From Frigoriglobus tundricola (GTDB lineage: Bacteria > Planctomycetota > Planctomycetia > Gemmatales > Gemmataceae), in contig NZ_CP053452.2 of the NCBI RefSeq assembly GCF_013128195.2, positions 8,928,001 through 8,992,000 on the forward strand: DNA of 64,000 nucleotides, read 5' to 3'. The stretch's first letter is position 1; each line of letters starts with the position of its first letter. The position numbers and the translations under genes are program-made. The notes under the pieces were generated by a model. The model worked only from the letters and a program-made list of their open reading frames with translations. It was not told the origin of the DNA and searched no databases. Shown in pieces: positions 36,696 to 46,600 of this stretch.

Positions 36696-37868
36696 TTACT
36701 TCTCCGGAGGCAACTGTTTGAGTTGCTCCTCAATGCTCTTTGCGCGCTGCTTGACCGCGTCGCGCAAGCGGTTCACCTGATTCTTGTAATCGCGGCCGGC
36801 ATCGGCATCGACCGAGGCCAGCGCCGGTTGGACGACGGCTTCCAACTCGTCGAGCCGTTTTGTCAGCCGGTCCACGCTGTAGACCGTTTTCATGATCTCC
36901 CGCATCCGGGCGAAGTACCGCCTCTTGCCCTCTTTCGTGTTCACCACCTGGGCCGCGACGATGCCCTGGAACTGAGGCAAAATGGGGCCGTTCGGATCGG
37001 TGAACATCTGATCCATCCCGGACGGGATGAACGTAATCTTGTTCAGCTTCGGGTCGTGGTAGATGCGATAGTTGTTCCGGTTGGTCGGGTACCCGTCCCA
37101 ATCCCACGTGACCACCTGGAGGACGAGGAAGGTGATGAAGCGGTCCATGTCGAGCAGCTTCTCCATCTTCTCGAACCGCTTCTTTTCGTTCTTCTCTTGC
37201 GCCGCAGCCAGTAGCGCCTTCAGGTCCGCTCGATCCGCCACGTCACCTTTGCCCGAGATGAGTTCGAGGGGCTGATCGATGTCCCGCAGAAACCCGCCGT
37301 CGTAAAAGTTGCCGGTGCTGACACCGAAGTGGTTGCGGAGGAACTGCTTGTCGTAGCCCTCCTTGATGTAGTAAAGGCCGCGCTTGCGGCCGGCGAGCGT
37401 GAGCGTGGCGTGACTGACGCGCGACGCCGGGACGCCGGCGGCGCGGTACAGCTCGCCACAGATCAGTTCCGTGATGTAGCTGGGGTCCTGAACCGAGTTC
37501 GCGAGGTGGAGCTTGTCCATCCCCCGGAACCGCAGGCCGTCGGTGAACTTGTCCATGTTCAGGGTGAGGCCGGGCTTGTCGTCAAAGCCGCGCGAACTCC
37601 CGGCCGCGCCCTTGAGGTGCATGGCGGCATCGACGCATTCGATGGCGCCGTCCTTGAGCGTCACCTTCACGTATTTTCGCGGCTCTCGACGCAACGATTC
37701 GGCCTCGTCCTTACCTACCTCAATGGTGAGATCCAGGACTTGTGCTTTGCGAAAAAGTGCGTCGCGATCGGAAATGAGCTTGGGCGGCGGGGCGGGATCG
37801 GCGGCGGGCAGTGCGGCGGTCGCGAAGACAACGGCACCCAAACTGATCGCAAAGAGGGCTCGCTTCAC
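36696..37868 (-). CDS. CotH kinase family protein, exported
   Basis: A 390-residue protein. The GTG at 37868 is chosen because GGAG lies 6 bases upstream and a signal peptide follows (KRALFAISLGAVVFATAALPA). The CotH pattern is clear: LKGAAGSSRGFDDKPGLTL, GMDKLHLANSVQDPSYI (the N/D-rich loop), AGVPASRVSHATLTL, and TWDWDGYPTNRNNYRIYHD with FIPSGMDQMF, which holds the metal-binding Asp residues. CotH domains are atypical protein kinases of spores and secreted proteins, so it may phosphorylate an exported substrate. It ends with a Lys/Gln-rich helix. It is alone on its transcript. Confidence 0.88.
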   Translation of the reverse strand: MKRALFAISLGAVVFATAALPAADPAPPPKLISDRDALFRKAQVLDLTIEVGKDEAESLRREPRKYVKVTLKDGAIECVDAAMHLKGAAGSSRGFDDKPGLTLNMDKFTDGLRFRGMDKLHLANSVQDPSYITELICGELYRAAGVPASRVSHATLTLAGRKRGLYYIKEGYDKQFLRNHFGVSTGNFYDGGFLRDIDQPLELISGKGDVADRADLKALLAAAQEKNEKKRFEKMEKLLDMDRFITFLVLQVVTWDWDGYPTNRNNYRIYHDPKLNKITFIPSGMDQMFTDPNGPILPQFQGIVAAQVVNTKEGKRRYFARMREIMKTVYSVDRLTKRLDELEAVVQPALASVDADAGRDYKNQVNRLRDAVKQRAKSIEEQLKQLPPEK

Positions 37869-38373
37869 GGGTAACTCCGTTGATCGCGTTGCGGCAAAGC
37901 AGGTCGATTTTACTCCCTGGCGCGAGAATGCCACAAGTACGACACCTATAATGAATCATGAAGAACGCAAGAAGCCGGACGCGATTTGGCGATTCATGTT
38001 TGAATTTCTTATCACTGAAGGGAAAGCCTGTAAGCGTATTGGGATGGAATTCAACCGGCCTCAAATACTGAGGCTGTTTCATGTTCCGCGTTTCACAGAC
38101 CGGCACGGGCGCGGTCTAGTCGCAGCGCACGGTATCGTCGCGCGCGGCCGGCCGACGGCCCCGTACGGGCGAGCGCGGCAATAGACATTTCTGGTGAGCT
38201 AACGTCAATCGAATAAATGAGTTCGGGCTCGCCGGTGCCGCGCAGCGATATCCACGCTTGGCAACGATCGCCCGCGAAGGTAAAACGGTTGGGGGCTGTT
38301 GGACGGCCTATCGCCCATCCCGTCGGACCTGCCACACGGACGTGACGGGCCGGTCTTCATGAGGATGCCTGCC
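37869..38373. other. Intergenic region between divergent genes
   Basis: This region of about 505 bases lies between the CotH start (-) and the DHH phosphoesterase start (+). The first part (37935-38060) is less GC-rich and holds a TATAAT at 37947-37952, but no matching -35 at the right distance on either strand. Frames across 38093-38370 give Arg/Pro-rich shadows only. It must carry the promoters of both neighbours. No RNA gene is recognised. Confidence 0.45.
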
Positions 38374-39471
38374 ATGGCGCGACGTAGCGCCGATCCTGAT
38401 GGTTGTTCCACCTCGAAATCAACACCCGGGCTTCGCCGCTCGGACCGCTTTCTGATCGGGCTCCAGGACTTCGAACGTGTCGTTTTCGTCTCCCACGTTC
38501 AGCCGGACCCCGACAGCCTCGGGAGCATGTTGGGGCTCGCCCACCTGGTCGAAACGCGCCTGGGCAAGCCCACCGTCGTCACCCGCGACGGCCTTATCAG
38601 CCGCGCCGAGAACCGGGCCATGGTGGACGTACTCCACCTGGATCTCGTTCCGGTGGAGGAAGTGGTGTGGCGCGAAAACGATGCCGTGGTGATGGTCGAT
38701 AGCCAACCCCGGACCGGTCGGCACACCTTCCCGGACGCCGTTCCACTCTTCGCGGTGCTGGACCACCACGACACGCCGGGCGACCTCGAAGGGGTTGCGT
38801 TCACGGACATCCGCTCCAGCCACGGCGCAACGTGTTCCCTTGTGACGAAATACCTGATGGAACAGGGCGTCGTAATACCGGAGAAGGTCGCGACGGCGCT
38901 ACTCTACGGGATCGAGACAGAGGTCACCGGGTACCCGCGCGAAGCCTGCCCGGCCGACGACGCAGCCCTCCTCTCACTCTACCCCCTCGCCGATAAGGAT
39001 CTCATCGCGCAAATCCGCAACGCCCGGCTGCCGCACAGCTACTTCGAGTGCATGCTCCAGGCGATGCAGAGCACGTTCATCTACGACCGGCTCCTGATGA
39101 GCTGGGTGAACCCGCTCCCCCAGCCCGAGCAGGCCGCCGAAGTCGTGGACTTCATGATCCGCTTCGAGAAAGTGGACTACGCGGTGTGCGGCGGGGTGTA
39201 CGAAGACACGCTGGTGTTGTCCGTGCGGTCCGCGATCGAAAACGCCCGCGCCGGTGAACTCCTCCGGCAGGTCGTCGGGAAGCTCGGCCGCGCCGGGGGA
39301 CACGACCGCCGGGCGGGCGGTGCGATTCCGCTCTCGAGCACGGCCCCGAGCGCGATCGAGGACATCCAGAGCGAACTCCGCCGCCGGTTCCTGAAGGTCA
39401 TGAAACTCGAAGACATTCGCGGTCAGCGCCTCGTGCCGCTGCGCGACATGCTCGAGAACTTGCAGTCCTGA
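38374..39471 (+). CDS. DHH/DHHA1 family phosphoesterase (NrnA-like)
   Basis: A 365-residue protein from the ATG at 38374 (GAGGAT 7-8 bases upstream); ATGs at 38359 and 38365 are possible. The DHH motifs are in order: HVQPDPDSLGS (His41, with both metal Asp residues), VMVDSQP, and LDHHDTPGDL with D130-H131-H132. The DHHA1 domain ends with GRAGGHDRRAGGAIPL, the glycine-rich substrate loop. This is the layout of NrnA-type oligoribonuclease/pAp phosphatases and related cyclic-dinucleotide phosphodiesterases. About 40 residues after DHHA1 form a C-terminal extension (RRRFLKVMKLEDIRGQR). It begins a + strand run towards SppA, DksA and HtrA, but gaps of 200-460 bases argue against one operon. Confidence 0.85.
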   Translation: MARRSADPDGCSTSKSTPGLRRSDRFLIGLQDFERVVFVSHVQPDPDSLGSMLGLAHLVETRLGKPTVVTRDGLISRAENRAMVDVLHLDLVPVEEVVWRENDAVVMVDSQPRTGRHTFPDAVPLFAVLDHHDTPGDLEGVAFTDIRSSHGATCSLVTKYLMEQGVVIPEKVATALLYGIETEVTGYPREACPADDAALLSLYPLADKDLIAQIRNARLPHSYFECMLQAMQSTFIYDRLLMSWVNPLPQPEQAAEVVDFMIRFEKVDYAVCGGVYEDTLVLSVRSAIENARAGELLRQVVGKLGRAGGHDRRAGGAIPLSSTAPSAIEDIQSELRRRFLKVMKLEDIRGQRLVPLRDMLENLQS

Positions 39472-39533
39472 TTGTTCGAGATGCCTGTCCCGTGATACGG
39501 AATCGTCGTGAGTTCTGAGCGGAGCCGGCATCT

Positions 39534-39574
39534 GTGAGGCCGGGGCCGTGCGCCGCGTGTCGCTCCGGCCTCAC
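39534..39574 (+). terminator. Hairpin after DHH gene
   Basis: Bases 39534-39543 pair with 39565-39574 (10 bp, 21-base loop). An alternative hairpin, 39565-39571 with 39577-39583, overlaps the right arm. It lies 63 bases past the stop. The segment 39561-39575 is shared with 61639-61653, so a dispersed repeat is possible. Confidence 0.4.
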
Positions 39575-39672
39575 CGAGGCCGGCTAAAGCAGAAGCGCCG
39601 ACAGCGGCGCGAATTCACCCGATCGCGCTTGAGTCGGTTGCAGCCTACCTCGTTCGCGGCGGTGCCTTTCTC

Positions 39673-40827
39673 ATGTCCACCGTACCGTCACCACCCGACA
39701 CAACCCAGACGGCCCGACGGCGCGGACTGCGGGGGTGCGTCCTGCCGGCCACGATGTTGGTTCTGCTCCTCTCGGTCCTCGTCAATCTCGTGTTCGTCCT
39801 GGGCTACGCCGGCGTGATCAGTGATCCCCTCTCGGACGCCCCCAATGGTGTCGAAGAACACCTCTATCTCGGTGACGCCCGCGCCCGCGACAAGATCGCG
39901 ATCGTGCGCGTGAGCGGCGTCATCTCGGAATCGGGAATCGCGTTCCCGGTCCGCCAGTTACGCGCGGCGGCGGCCGACCGCCGCGTCAAGGCCGTTGTCC
40001 TCCGCATCGACAGCCCCGGCGGCACCGTCAGCGCGAGCGAAGAACTCTACCAGTGCGTCGTGAACGTCCGGGACAACACGGGCCGCCGCTTCGCCGGTAC
40101 GGCACCGAAGCCCGTGTCCGTTTCAATGGGCGCTCTCGCCGCGTCCGGTGGCTACTACATCGCGGTCGCGGGGCACCCGATCGTGGCGGAGCGGGTGACC
40201 ATTACCGGCTCCATCGGCGTGTTCGCCGCGCTCCCGAACGTGGCGGAACTGGCCCACAACACCGGGGTGAAACTCGAACTGGTGAAAGCCGGCGGCATCA
40301 AGGCGAGCGGATCGTTCTTCCACAAGCTCACTCCGGAGGAGCGGCAGACGTGGCAAGACACGGTCGATAATGCCTACGACACGTTTCTCGACGTGATTTC
40401 GAAGGGGCGGCCCGAACTCTCGACCGACGCGCTCCGCAACACAGTCGTTCTGGAGCGCACCGTGCCCAGGCGCGATGAGAAAGGAAATCCTGAACCGGGC
40501 GAGGCCCAGAAGCCAACGGTGAAGTACACACGCATCCGGGCCGATGGGGGCACCTTCACCGCCCCACAGGCCTATCAGTTCAAGTTGATCGACGGCATCG
40601 AGGATTTACCGTCTGCCGTACGCAGTGCCGCGGCCCGGAACGGACTACCGAACTTCAAAGCCGTGATCTACGAGAAGCCGTCGGGTTTAGTGGAAAAGGT
40701 GACCGGCCTCCCGCTCGGCCGTCAGGGGAATCCCTTGAACTGGCCTGATGTTTCGGGGGCACTCACCCCGCGTCTCTGGTACCTGTCCCCCTCTGCCGAT
40801 GCCGGTCTGCTGGCGCCCGTTCCGTGA
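39673..40827 (+). CDS. sppA: Signal peptide peptidase SppA (S49), short form
   Basis: A 384-residue membrane serine protease. One N-terminal transmembrane anchor (residues ~24-46, VLPATMLVLLLSVLVNLVFV) places the catalytic domain outside the cytoplasm. The fold motifs are IAIVRVSGVISE, KAVVLRIDSPGGTVSASEELY and VSVSMGALAASGGYYIA with nucleophile Ser158. Lys210 in IKASGSFFHK is the catalytic base; the 52-residue spacing equals that of Bacillus-type SppA. GSIGVFAALPN and LTPEERQTWQ are also conserved. The C-terminal ~100 residues, including a stretch RDEKGNPEPGEAQKPTVKYT, are longer than usual. It should degrade membrane-embedded signal peptides. It lies between DHH phosphoesterase and DksA. 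Confidence 0.9.
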   Translation: MSTVPSPPDTTQTARRRGLRGCVLPATMLVLLLSVLVNLVFVLGYAGVISDPLSDAPNGVEEHLYLGDARARDKIAIVRVSGVISESGIAFPVRQLRAAAADRRVKAVVLRIDSPGGTVSASEELYQCVVNVRDNTGRRFAGTAPKPVSVSMGALAASGGYYIAVAGHPIVAERVTITGSIGVFAALPNVAELAHNTGVKLELVKAGGIKASGSFFHKLTPEERQTWQDTVDNAYDTFLDVISKGRPELSTDALRNTVVLERTVPRRDEKGNPEPGEAQKPTVKYTRIRADGGTFTAPQAYQFKLIDGIEDLPSAVRSAAARNGLPNFKAVIYEKPSGLVEKVTGLPLGRQGNPLNWPDVSGALTPRLWYLSPSADAGLLAPVP

Positions 40828-41287
40828 ATCGCCCTCGTCCTTCATGGGCTCTTCTTGACCACCCCACCAGTCACCACTAGCGACTGGACATTTGGTATTT
40901 GATCACAGCCGAGTCCCATTCGCGCCCCAGTCCGATTTGCGCACTAGTATTCGCACAATGCTCACGGCGCCAACGAAACTTCACTTGTCCCGTCTGAAAT
41001 TCTGAAACTGTTTGCGGTTGCCGACGATCATAATAGCAGCGGTTTCGCTCGGGGAGCGGCGAATGGCACGCTCTGTGCATTAGAAAATCGCTCGAAACGC
41101 CATTTATGTGGTGGTTTTGTGAAAGATTGCCCGAAGATCGACCTATAGTATCAGACAGCGGGGGAAAGAGAACTGCCGCAGAGCGGATTCGCCGTTCTGG
41201 GTTCCGACCCCTAACCAGAATCTAACCCAACCCGAACACGCTCCCACGGTTAGGACCACGGAAGCTGAAAACCCGGGAGGCACACTC
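40828..41287 (+). other. Intergenic region upstream of DksA/TraR-type gene
   Basis: These 460 bases are less GC-rich than average. They contain a short hairpin right after sppA (six-base arms CCAGTC/GACTGG, ~40870-40890) and an AT-rich stretch before dksA with TATAGTAT at 41144-41151, about 140 bases upstream of the start, which could be a -10 element although no good -35 is placed. No gene is supported; a 67-codon minus-strand frame looks like chance. Confidence 0.4.
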
Positions 41288-41752
41288 ATGGCTCGTCAAG
41301 ACGCACTACTGCGACTCCATAAGAACCTGATCGCCCGTCGGAGCGAACTGCGCAAACGGCTCGGTCTGGAACTGGAAGAACTGGCCCACGTTAAACACTC
41401 TTCCGCTTCGGGCGACGCGGCCGATGCCGCGTTCGACGCGAGCGGCGAAGAAATTGCCTCGACCTTGGCGGAACTGGAATCGAAAGAGCTCGCTCAGATC
41501 GAGCGCGCCCTCCGCCGCCTGAAGTCGGGCACCTATGGAAAGTGCGAATCGTGCAGCATCACCATCCCGGTGGCGCGCTTGAACGCCCTCCCCTTTAGCA
41601 CGTTGTGCGTGAAGTGTCAGCGTGATCTCGAAGCCGACGGCGGCTGGGGGAGCGGTCGCGGGACCGCGGACTGGGGTCGGCTCGCCGACGGTAACCCGAT
41701 GGAAGACCGCGAGGTCAACATCTCCGACCTCGAGATCGACATGACCAAGTGA
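41288..41752 (+). CDS. DksA/TraR C4-type zinc finger protein
   Basis: A 154-residue cytoplasmic protein with a strong GGGAGG 8-10 bases before the ATG. The N-terminal ~70 residues form the antiparallel coiled coil (LLRLHKNLIARRSELRKRL ... LAELESKELAQIERALRRL). The zinc finger has Cys86-x2-Cys89-x17-Cys107-x2-Cys110 (CESC ... CVKC), complete. A C-terminal extension of ~40 residues is Gly/Asp-rich. Such proteins bind the RNA polymerase secondary channel and alter initiation, often with (p)ppGpp. The coiled-coil tip lacks the classical DksA DxxDxA in obvious form (SASGDAADAAFDASGEE is acidic at that place), so a distinct regulator of this family is likely. A true terminator follows. Confidence 0.88.
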   Translation: MARQDALLRLHKNLIARRSELRKRLGLELEELAHVKHSSASGDAADAAFDASGEEIASTLAELESKELAQIERALRRLKSGTYGKCESCSITIPVARLNALPFSTLCVKCQRDLEADGGWGSGRGTADWGRLADGNPMEDREVNISDLEIDMTK

Positions 41753-41775
41753 TTCCGGTCGTGCCGGTCACATCG

Positions 41776-41809
41776 AGCCCGTGGCCTGGATAGGCTACGG
41801 GCTTTTTTC
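41776..41809 (+). terminator. Rho-independent terminator of DksA-type gene
   Basis: Bases 41776-41786 pair with 41793-41803 (with one G-T pair) around a 6-base loop, followed directly by TTTTTT. It starts 24 bases after the stop. It is the clearest intrinsic terminator in the window. Confidence 0.85.
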
Positions 41810-41961
41810 GTTGGGTGCCGACTGCTGGGTGTCAAACTCTCGGAGTTTTGCCGGACCCGTCACGGTTCCGGATCGGGCGGTGGGTAGAGTGGGAATGGTC
41901 GCGCGGGCGCGAGTCGTCTCGTGTGCGCGAACGCGTCCGCTTTTTACTCAAGGCAAGCGTC

Positions 41962-43110
41962 ATGCGCAGACATCTGGGCCTGATCGTGGTGTGCGGCTCG
42001 TGCGCCTTCCTGGGCGGCCTGTCGGCGGAAACCGTTCTCTCGAGTTCGGGCAACGTGTCGGCCCAACCCGGCGGCCCGCCCCTCCCCCCGCTCCCGTCGA
42101 ACACCGATTCTGAAAAAGCGGCCCCGACGCCGGAGCGGTTTCAAGGGGTCATCAAGCAACTCAGCCCATCGGTCGTTGCGGTGGACGCGGTGAAACCGCC
42201 GGAACCGGGCTCGACCAAGCGCGAACCCCTGGAAGAGTCGGGGTCCGGCGTGATCGTTAAGTTCCCCGGCGCTTCGGGGGTGGTCGTCGTCACGAACTAC
42301 CACGTCGTCGGTGCGGCGGTGCCGTCCAAGGTGTACGTCACACTGTCGGACGGCCGGATCGTCCAACCCGCGCGCACCTGGACCGATCCCGAATCCGATA
42401 TCGCGCTCCTGAACATTGACGACGACTCGCTCCCGGCCGCGCCACTGGCCGACAGTGACCGGGTCCGCCGCGGCCAGTGGGTCCTCGCGTTCGGCAGCCC
42501 GTTCGGGTTGAACCAGACGGTCACCCACGGGATCATCTCCGCGACCAACCGCGGACAGATCTCGCTCGGCTCGACCATCCGGATCAAAGAGTTCCTCCAA
42601 ACCGACGCCGCCATCAATCCGGGCTCCAGTGGCGGCCCGCTCGTGGACCTCGACGGCCGGGTGGTCGGCATCAACACGGCGATCGCTTCCAAGAGCGGGA
42701 GCAACAGCGGCGTGTCGTTCAGCATTCCGGCGAACATGGTGAAGCGGATCGCGGCCCAACTCATCGAGAAGGGCGTGGTGACGCGCGGCTACCTGGGCGT
42801 GCAACTCGCCAGCGCGCTGGAGCCGGCCGAGGCGCTGCGGCTCGGATTGAACCGGGTCAGCGGGGCGCTGGTGGAGATCGTCCACACGGGAACACCGGCC
42901 GCGGCGGCGGGGCTCCGGGTGGGCGACGTGATCCTCCAGATCGAAGACGTCACGGTCCGCGACGAGAACCACCTCATCAACGTGGTGTGTGCCCTGCCCC
43001 CGGGACAACGGGTGCGGTTGACCGTCTGGCGGGACCGGAAGGCACAGGTCGTGGACGTGACGGTGGGGGAATACGGCGGGGGCCAAAGGACGCGATCGGC
43101 GAAGCCGTGA
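41962..43110 (+). CDS. HtrA/Deg-type serine protease with one PDZ domain
   Basis: A 382-residue protein from the ATG at 41962; the frame upstream to 41815 is not needed. The N-terminal signal or anchor is RRHLGLIVVCGSCAFLGGL, followed by a Pro-rich linker. The trypsin-like domain has His114 (VTNYHVVG), Asp146 (ESDIALLNI) and Ser223 (NPGSSGGPLVD), so the triad is intact. A single PDZ domain (GYLGVQLASALEPAE ... GLRVGDVILQIEDVTV) closes the protein. It degrades or processes misfolded envelope proteins. It sits after the DksA-type regulator on the same strand, with an intrinsic terminator between, so it is transcribed separately. Confidence 0.92.
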   Translation: MRRHLGLIVVCGSCAFLGGLSAETVLSSSGNVSAQPGGPPLPPLPSNTDSEKAAPTPERFQGVIKQLSPSVVAVDAVKPPEPGSTKREPLEESGSGVIVKFPGASGVVVVTNYHVVGAAVPSKVYVTLSDGRIVQPARTWTDPESDIALLNIDDDSLPAAPLADSDRVRRGQWVLAFGSPFGLNQTVTHGIISATNRGQISLGSTIRIKEFLQTDAAINPGSSGGPLVDLDGRVVGINTAIASKSGSNSGVSFSIPANMVKRIAAQLIEKGVVTRGYLGVQLASALEPAEALRLGLNRVSGALVEIVHTGTPAAAAGLRVGDVILQIEDVTVRDENHLINVVCALPPGQRVRLTVWRDRKAQVVDVTVGEYGGGQRTRSAKP

Positions 43111-43149
43111 TGTGCGAGCGGGCGAGTCACGGCACACGAAAGTCCGGGT

Positions 43150-43173
43150 CGGGCCGCCCTTCGTGGCGGCCCG
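43150..43173 (+). terminator. Hairpin terminator after HtrA gene
   Basis: Bases 43150-43158 pair perfectly with 43165-43173 around a 6-base loop. CGTTGTTGTTG follows, a moderately T-rich tract. It also lies beyond the stop of the small minus-strand membrane peptide gene (43244), so it may act for both. Confidence 0.6.
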
Positions 43174-43243
43174 CGTTGTTGTTGTGTGCTCCCCTGGCGA
43201 GTCAACAGAGGGTAAAGTGGCGGAGGCCGGCGGCGACCCGAGC

Positions 43244-43366
43244 TTATTCTTCGTCCTTGTTCTTGTTCTTCAGGAACAGGTACACGCCGATCAGCACCAC
43301 GAGAGCGACAATACAGCCGCCCATGAACACCCAACTGTCCATAACGGACATCAGCTTATCCCACAT
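43244..43366 (-). CDS. 40-residue single-span membrane peptide
   Basis: The minus-strand frame from ATG 43366 to TAA 43244 encodes 40 residues: a short N-terminal part with MWDKLMSVMDSW, one transmembrane helix VFMGGCIVALVVLIGVYLFL, and a charged tail KNKNKDEE. GGGGGCGG lies just before the ATG. The composition (perfect-length helix, positive-then-acidic tail) is far from what a random GC-rich frame gives, so the gene is likely real. It lies alone between HtrA and glutamate synthase, both on the other strand. The helix-KNKNK tail layout places the C-terminus in the cytoplasm by the positive-inside rule. The function is unknown. Confidence 0.65.
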   Translation of the reverse strand: MWDKLMSVMDSWVFMGGCIVALVVLIGVYLFLKNKNKDEE

Positions 43367-43651
43367 ACCGCCCCCTGCCCTTCCGAGTGAGTGTGACGGG
43401 AATAATTGGCACCCGCGCCGAGCGATTTCCCGACGCCGCGCCCGCCGGCCTTGTGAAACAAACGTGTTCTACCCGCCGCCACGGGGTGTAGCAAGCGTCC
43501 CGGCGAGAAATCTTCGTGTAGGGGAACGAATGCGCAGCCACTTGTCAGCGCAGGTATTTACCTGCAAGATATGAGGTTATGAGTCTCGCCGTTGTGGCGG
43601 GCATCAGAATTTTCGACATCGAGATATCGCCCCTCTCCGGGCAAGGCGACG

Positions 43652-46600
43652 ATGAACGCGACCGGCTTGGATCGGGTCCGAAGCGGCAAACTGCTTTACA
43701 CCGACGAGGTGGGCCACGACGCGTGCGGCATCGGGGGTGTCGCCGCCCGCGACGGGAAACCGTCCGCCGAGGTGATGCGGAAAACGGTCCTCGCCCTCAA
43801 GGCGATGGAGCACCGCGGCGGCGTGTGCGGCGAGGCCGGCGACGGCGCCGGCGTACTGGTCGCGATCCCGCAAGCGTTCTTTCGTGAAGAGGCCAAGCGC
43901 CTCCGCTTCGACGGCGCCCGGGACCTGCGGCCGGAAGACACCCTCGCCGTCGGCGTGCTGTTCGTCTTCGAATACGACCCCGCCCGCGCCGAGCAGGTCC
44001 GCGCGATCGTGCGCGACGCGTTGACCGGCGGCCCGGTCCGGCTGATCGGCACCCGTACCGTTCCCACAAACGAAGGCGCGCTTCCGGCCAAGGCCCGGGC
44101 TACCCGCCCTGCCGCCATCGAACACTTCGTCTTCAAAGTGGAGGGCGACGCCACCGCCGCCGACCAGTGGCTCGCGCTGCGGCGCCTCGGGCTGCGCCAG
44201 CGGCTCCTGGAAGCCGGACTGTCGGCCTACGTCCCGTCCCTCTCGGCGCGGCTCGTCGGCTACAAGGGGCTCATGACCAGCGGCCAGCTCGCGGACTTCT
44301 ACGCGGACCTGACGGACCCGGCGTTCGAGACGGGGATCGCCACGTTCCACCGCCGGTACAGCACCAACACGTTCCCGAACTGGACCCTCGCGCAGCCGTT
44401 CCGCCTCACCTGCCATAACGGTGAGATCAACACCGTCAAGACGACCCGGAACGCGGTCACAGCGTTCGCGCGGGGCCTCCGGCCGCCGCTCCCGGGCGGC
44501 GACCTGCTCACCCCGAAGATGAGCGACTCGTCCAGCCTCGACGAGTGGGTCGAGTACCTGATGCTCCAACAGAACTGGAGCCTGCTGCGGGCGCTGCGGC
44601 TGAGCGTCCCGCCCGTGTGGGACACCGAAGCGGACGTGTGGGGCCAGGAGGCGTTCGACCTCTTTACGTACTACCGCCGGACGTTCGGCAGCCTGACGGC
44701 GTGGGACGGCCCGGCCGGCATCATCGGCACCGACGGCCGCATGCTCGTGGGGCTCGTGGACCGCATGGGGCTGCGCCCCGTCCGGTGGTGCTCGGACAAG
44801 CGCGGCTGGCTGTACATCGGCAGCGAGTCGGGCGTCTTCGGCCTCGACACGACCACCATCGTCGCCAGCGGCCAGCTCCAACCGGGGCAGATGATCGCCC
44901 TAGACACGGCGACCGGCGAGCGCCTCGACAGCTACCAGATCATGGCCCGCGTGGTGGCGGAGGCGCGGGACGAACTCGGCGACGTGCGCGAGCTGAACCG
45001 CCGGCAGATCATCATCCCGGAGGGGTTCGACTACACCCGCCAGACCGACGACGCCGTCGGCGCGATGCTGACCGAGCGGAACTGGTCGCTCGACCACCTG
45101 CTCCAGGCGGCGGGGTGGGACTTCGACCGCGCCGTGTTCGTGCGCGAAATGGCCAAGCTGAAGAAGGAACCGCTGTCCAGCATGGGGCACGACCGCGTGC
45201 TGACCGTGTTCAGCCAGCACCACCCGACGCTGTTCAAGTACCTGCAACAGACGTTCGCGGAGGTGACCAACCCGCCCATCGACCCGTACCGCGAGGGCGG
45301 GGCGATGTCGCTGGCGACCTACTTGGGGCGCGGGCCGCTGGCGAGTTCGGTGCGCGAGGGGGCGGGCGACGCGTTGCCCGTGCGCCAGATGGAGCTGCCT
45401 TCGCCCGTGATCTCGGACGCGATCGTGGAGGAGATCCGCCAGAACGAGGTCCTGGGGTTCAAGCTCCTCGACGCGACGTTCCCGATCCAGGGCGGCGCCG
45501 ACGCCATGCGGGCCAGCCTCGTCGCGATCCAGAGCGCCGCGGAGAAGGCCGTCCACGACGGCTACCACGTCCTCTGCGTCTCGGACAAGGAGGCGTGCAA
45601 GCGCGGCATCTTCCCGATCCCGTCGCTGCTCGCGCTGGGGGCCGTCCACCAGTACCTGTGCCAGCAGGGCCTGCGCGACAAGTGCAGCCTCATCGTGCAG
45701 GCCGGCGACATCCAGGAGGGCCACGACGTCTGCTGCCTCGTGGCGTTCGGGGCGGACGCCGTTCACCCGTACCTGATGCTCCGCCTCGTCAAGGACGGCC
45801 TGACGTTCAAGGACCCCGATTCGAAGAACGAGTTCAAGCTCGAACCGCGCGAGGCGCTCGAGAACCTCTTCGCGGCGCTCGAGGACACCATCAAAAAGGT
45901 GATCTCCAAGATGGGGATCACAACCATTGAGGGGTACCGCGGGGCGCAGCTGTTCGAAGCGGTCGGGTTCGGCCCCCAGATGATGGCGTTCCTCGGCGAC
46001 TTCCCCAGCCGCCTCGGCGGGATCGGCTTCACCGAGCTGGTCGAGGACGCCCAGTGGCGGGTCGCCCAGGCCGAGAAGATGACGGTGCTGGGCCGCAACC
46101 GCGACTACCACGCGTTCAACGCCAAGGTGCGCATGGCCCTCCGGGACGCGGTGAAAGAGGCGCACCCCGAACCGGAACAGGGCGGCGGCGAAATGGCGTA
46201 CACCGCCCCGCCGGCCGAATCCGACCCGGCCGCCCCGCAGCGCGTGGCCGACAAGTTCGTGAAGTTCACGGACATGGTCAACACGCGGGTGCCCACCGTC
46301 CTCCGCGACCTGTTCACGGTCAAGCCCGGCACGACCGCGACCCCCTTGAATGAGGTGCAGGCAGCCGCGGACATCATCGCGAACCACTTCCGCGGCGCCG
46401 CCATGAGCCACGGCGCGCTGACCGGTGCGTCGCACATGACGATCGCCGCCGCCCTCAACGAGATGGGCGGGCTCAGCAACTCCGGCGAGGGCGGCGAGGC
46501 CCGGTGGCGGAACGACATCCCCGAACGCGCCTACGGCGCGCACTGGGACAAGGTGCGGGCGCAGCGCGAAGCCCACCCGGAGATCTACGCGCTCGGCGGG

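Noticed and set aside
40877-41080. 67-codon minus-strand gene between sppA and the DksA-type gene
   Set aside because: No ribosome-binding site, no motif or hydrophobic pattern, and it runs into the region where the DksA-type gene promoter is expected.
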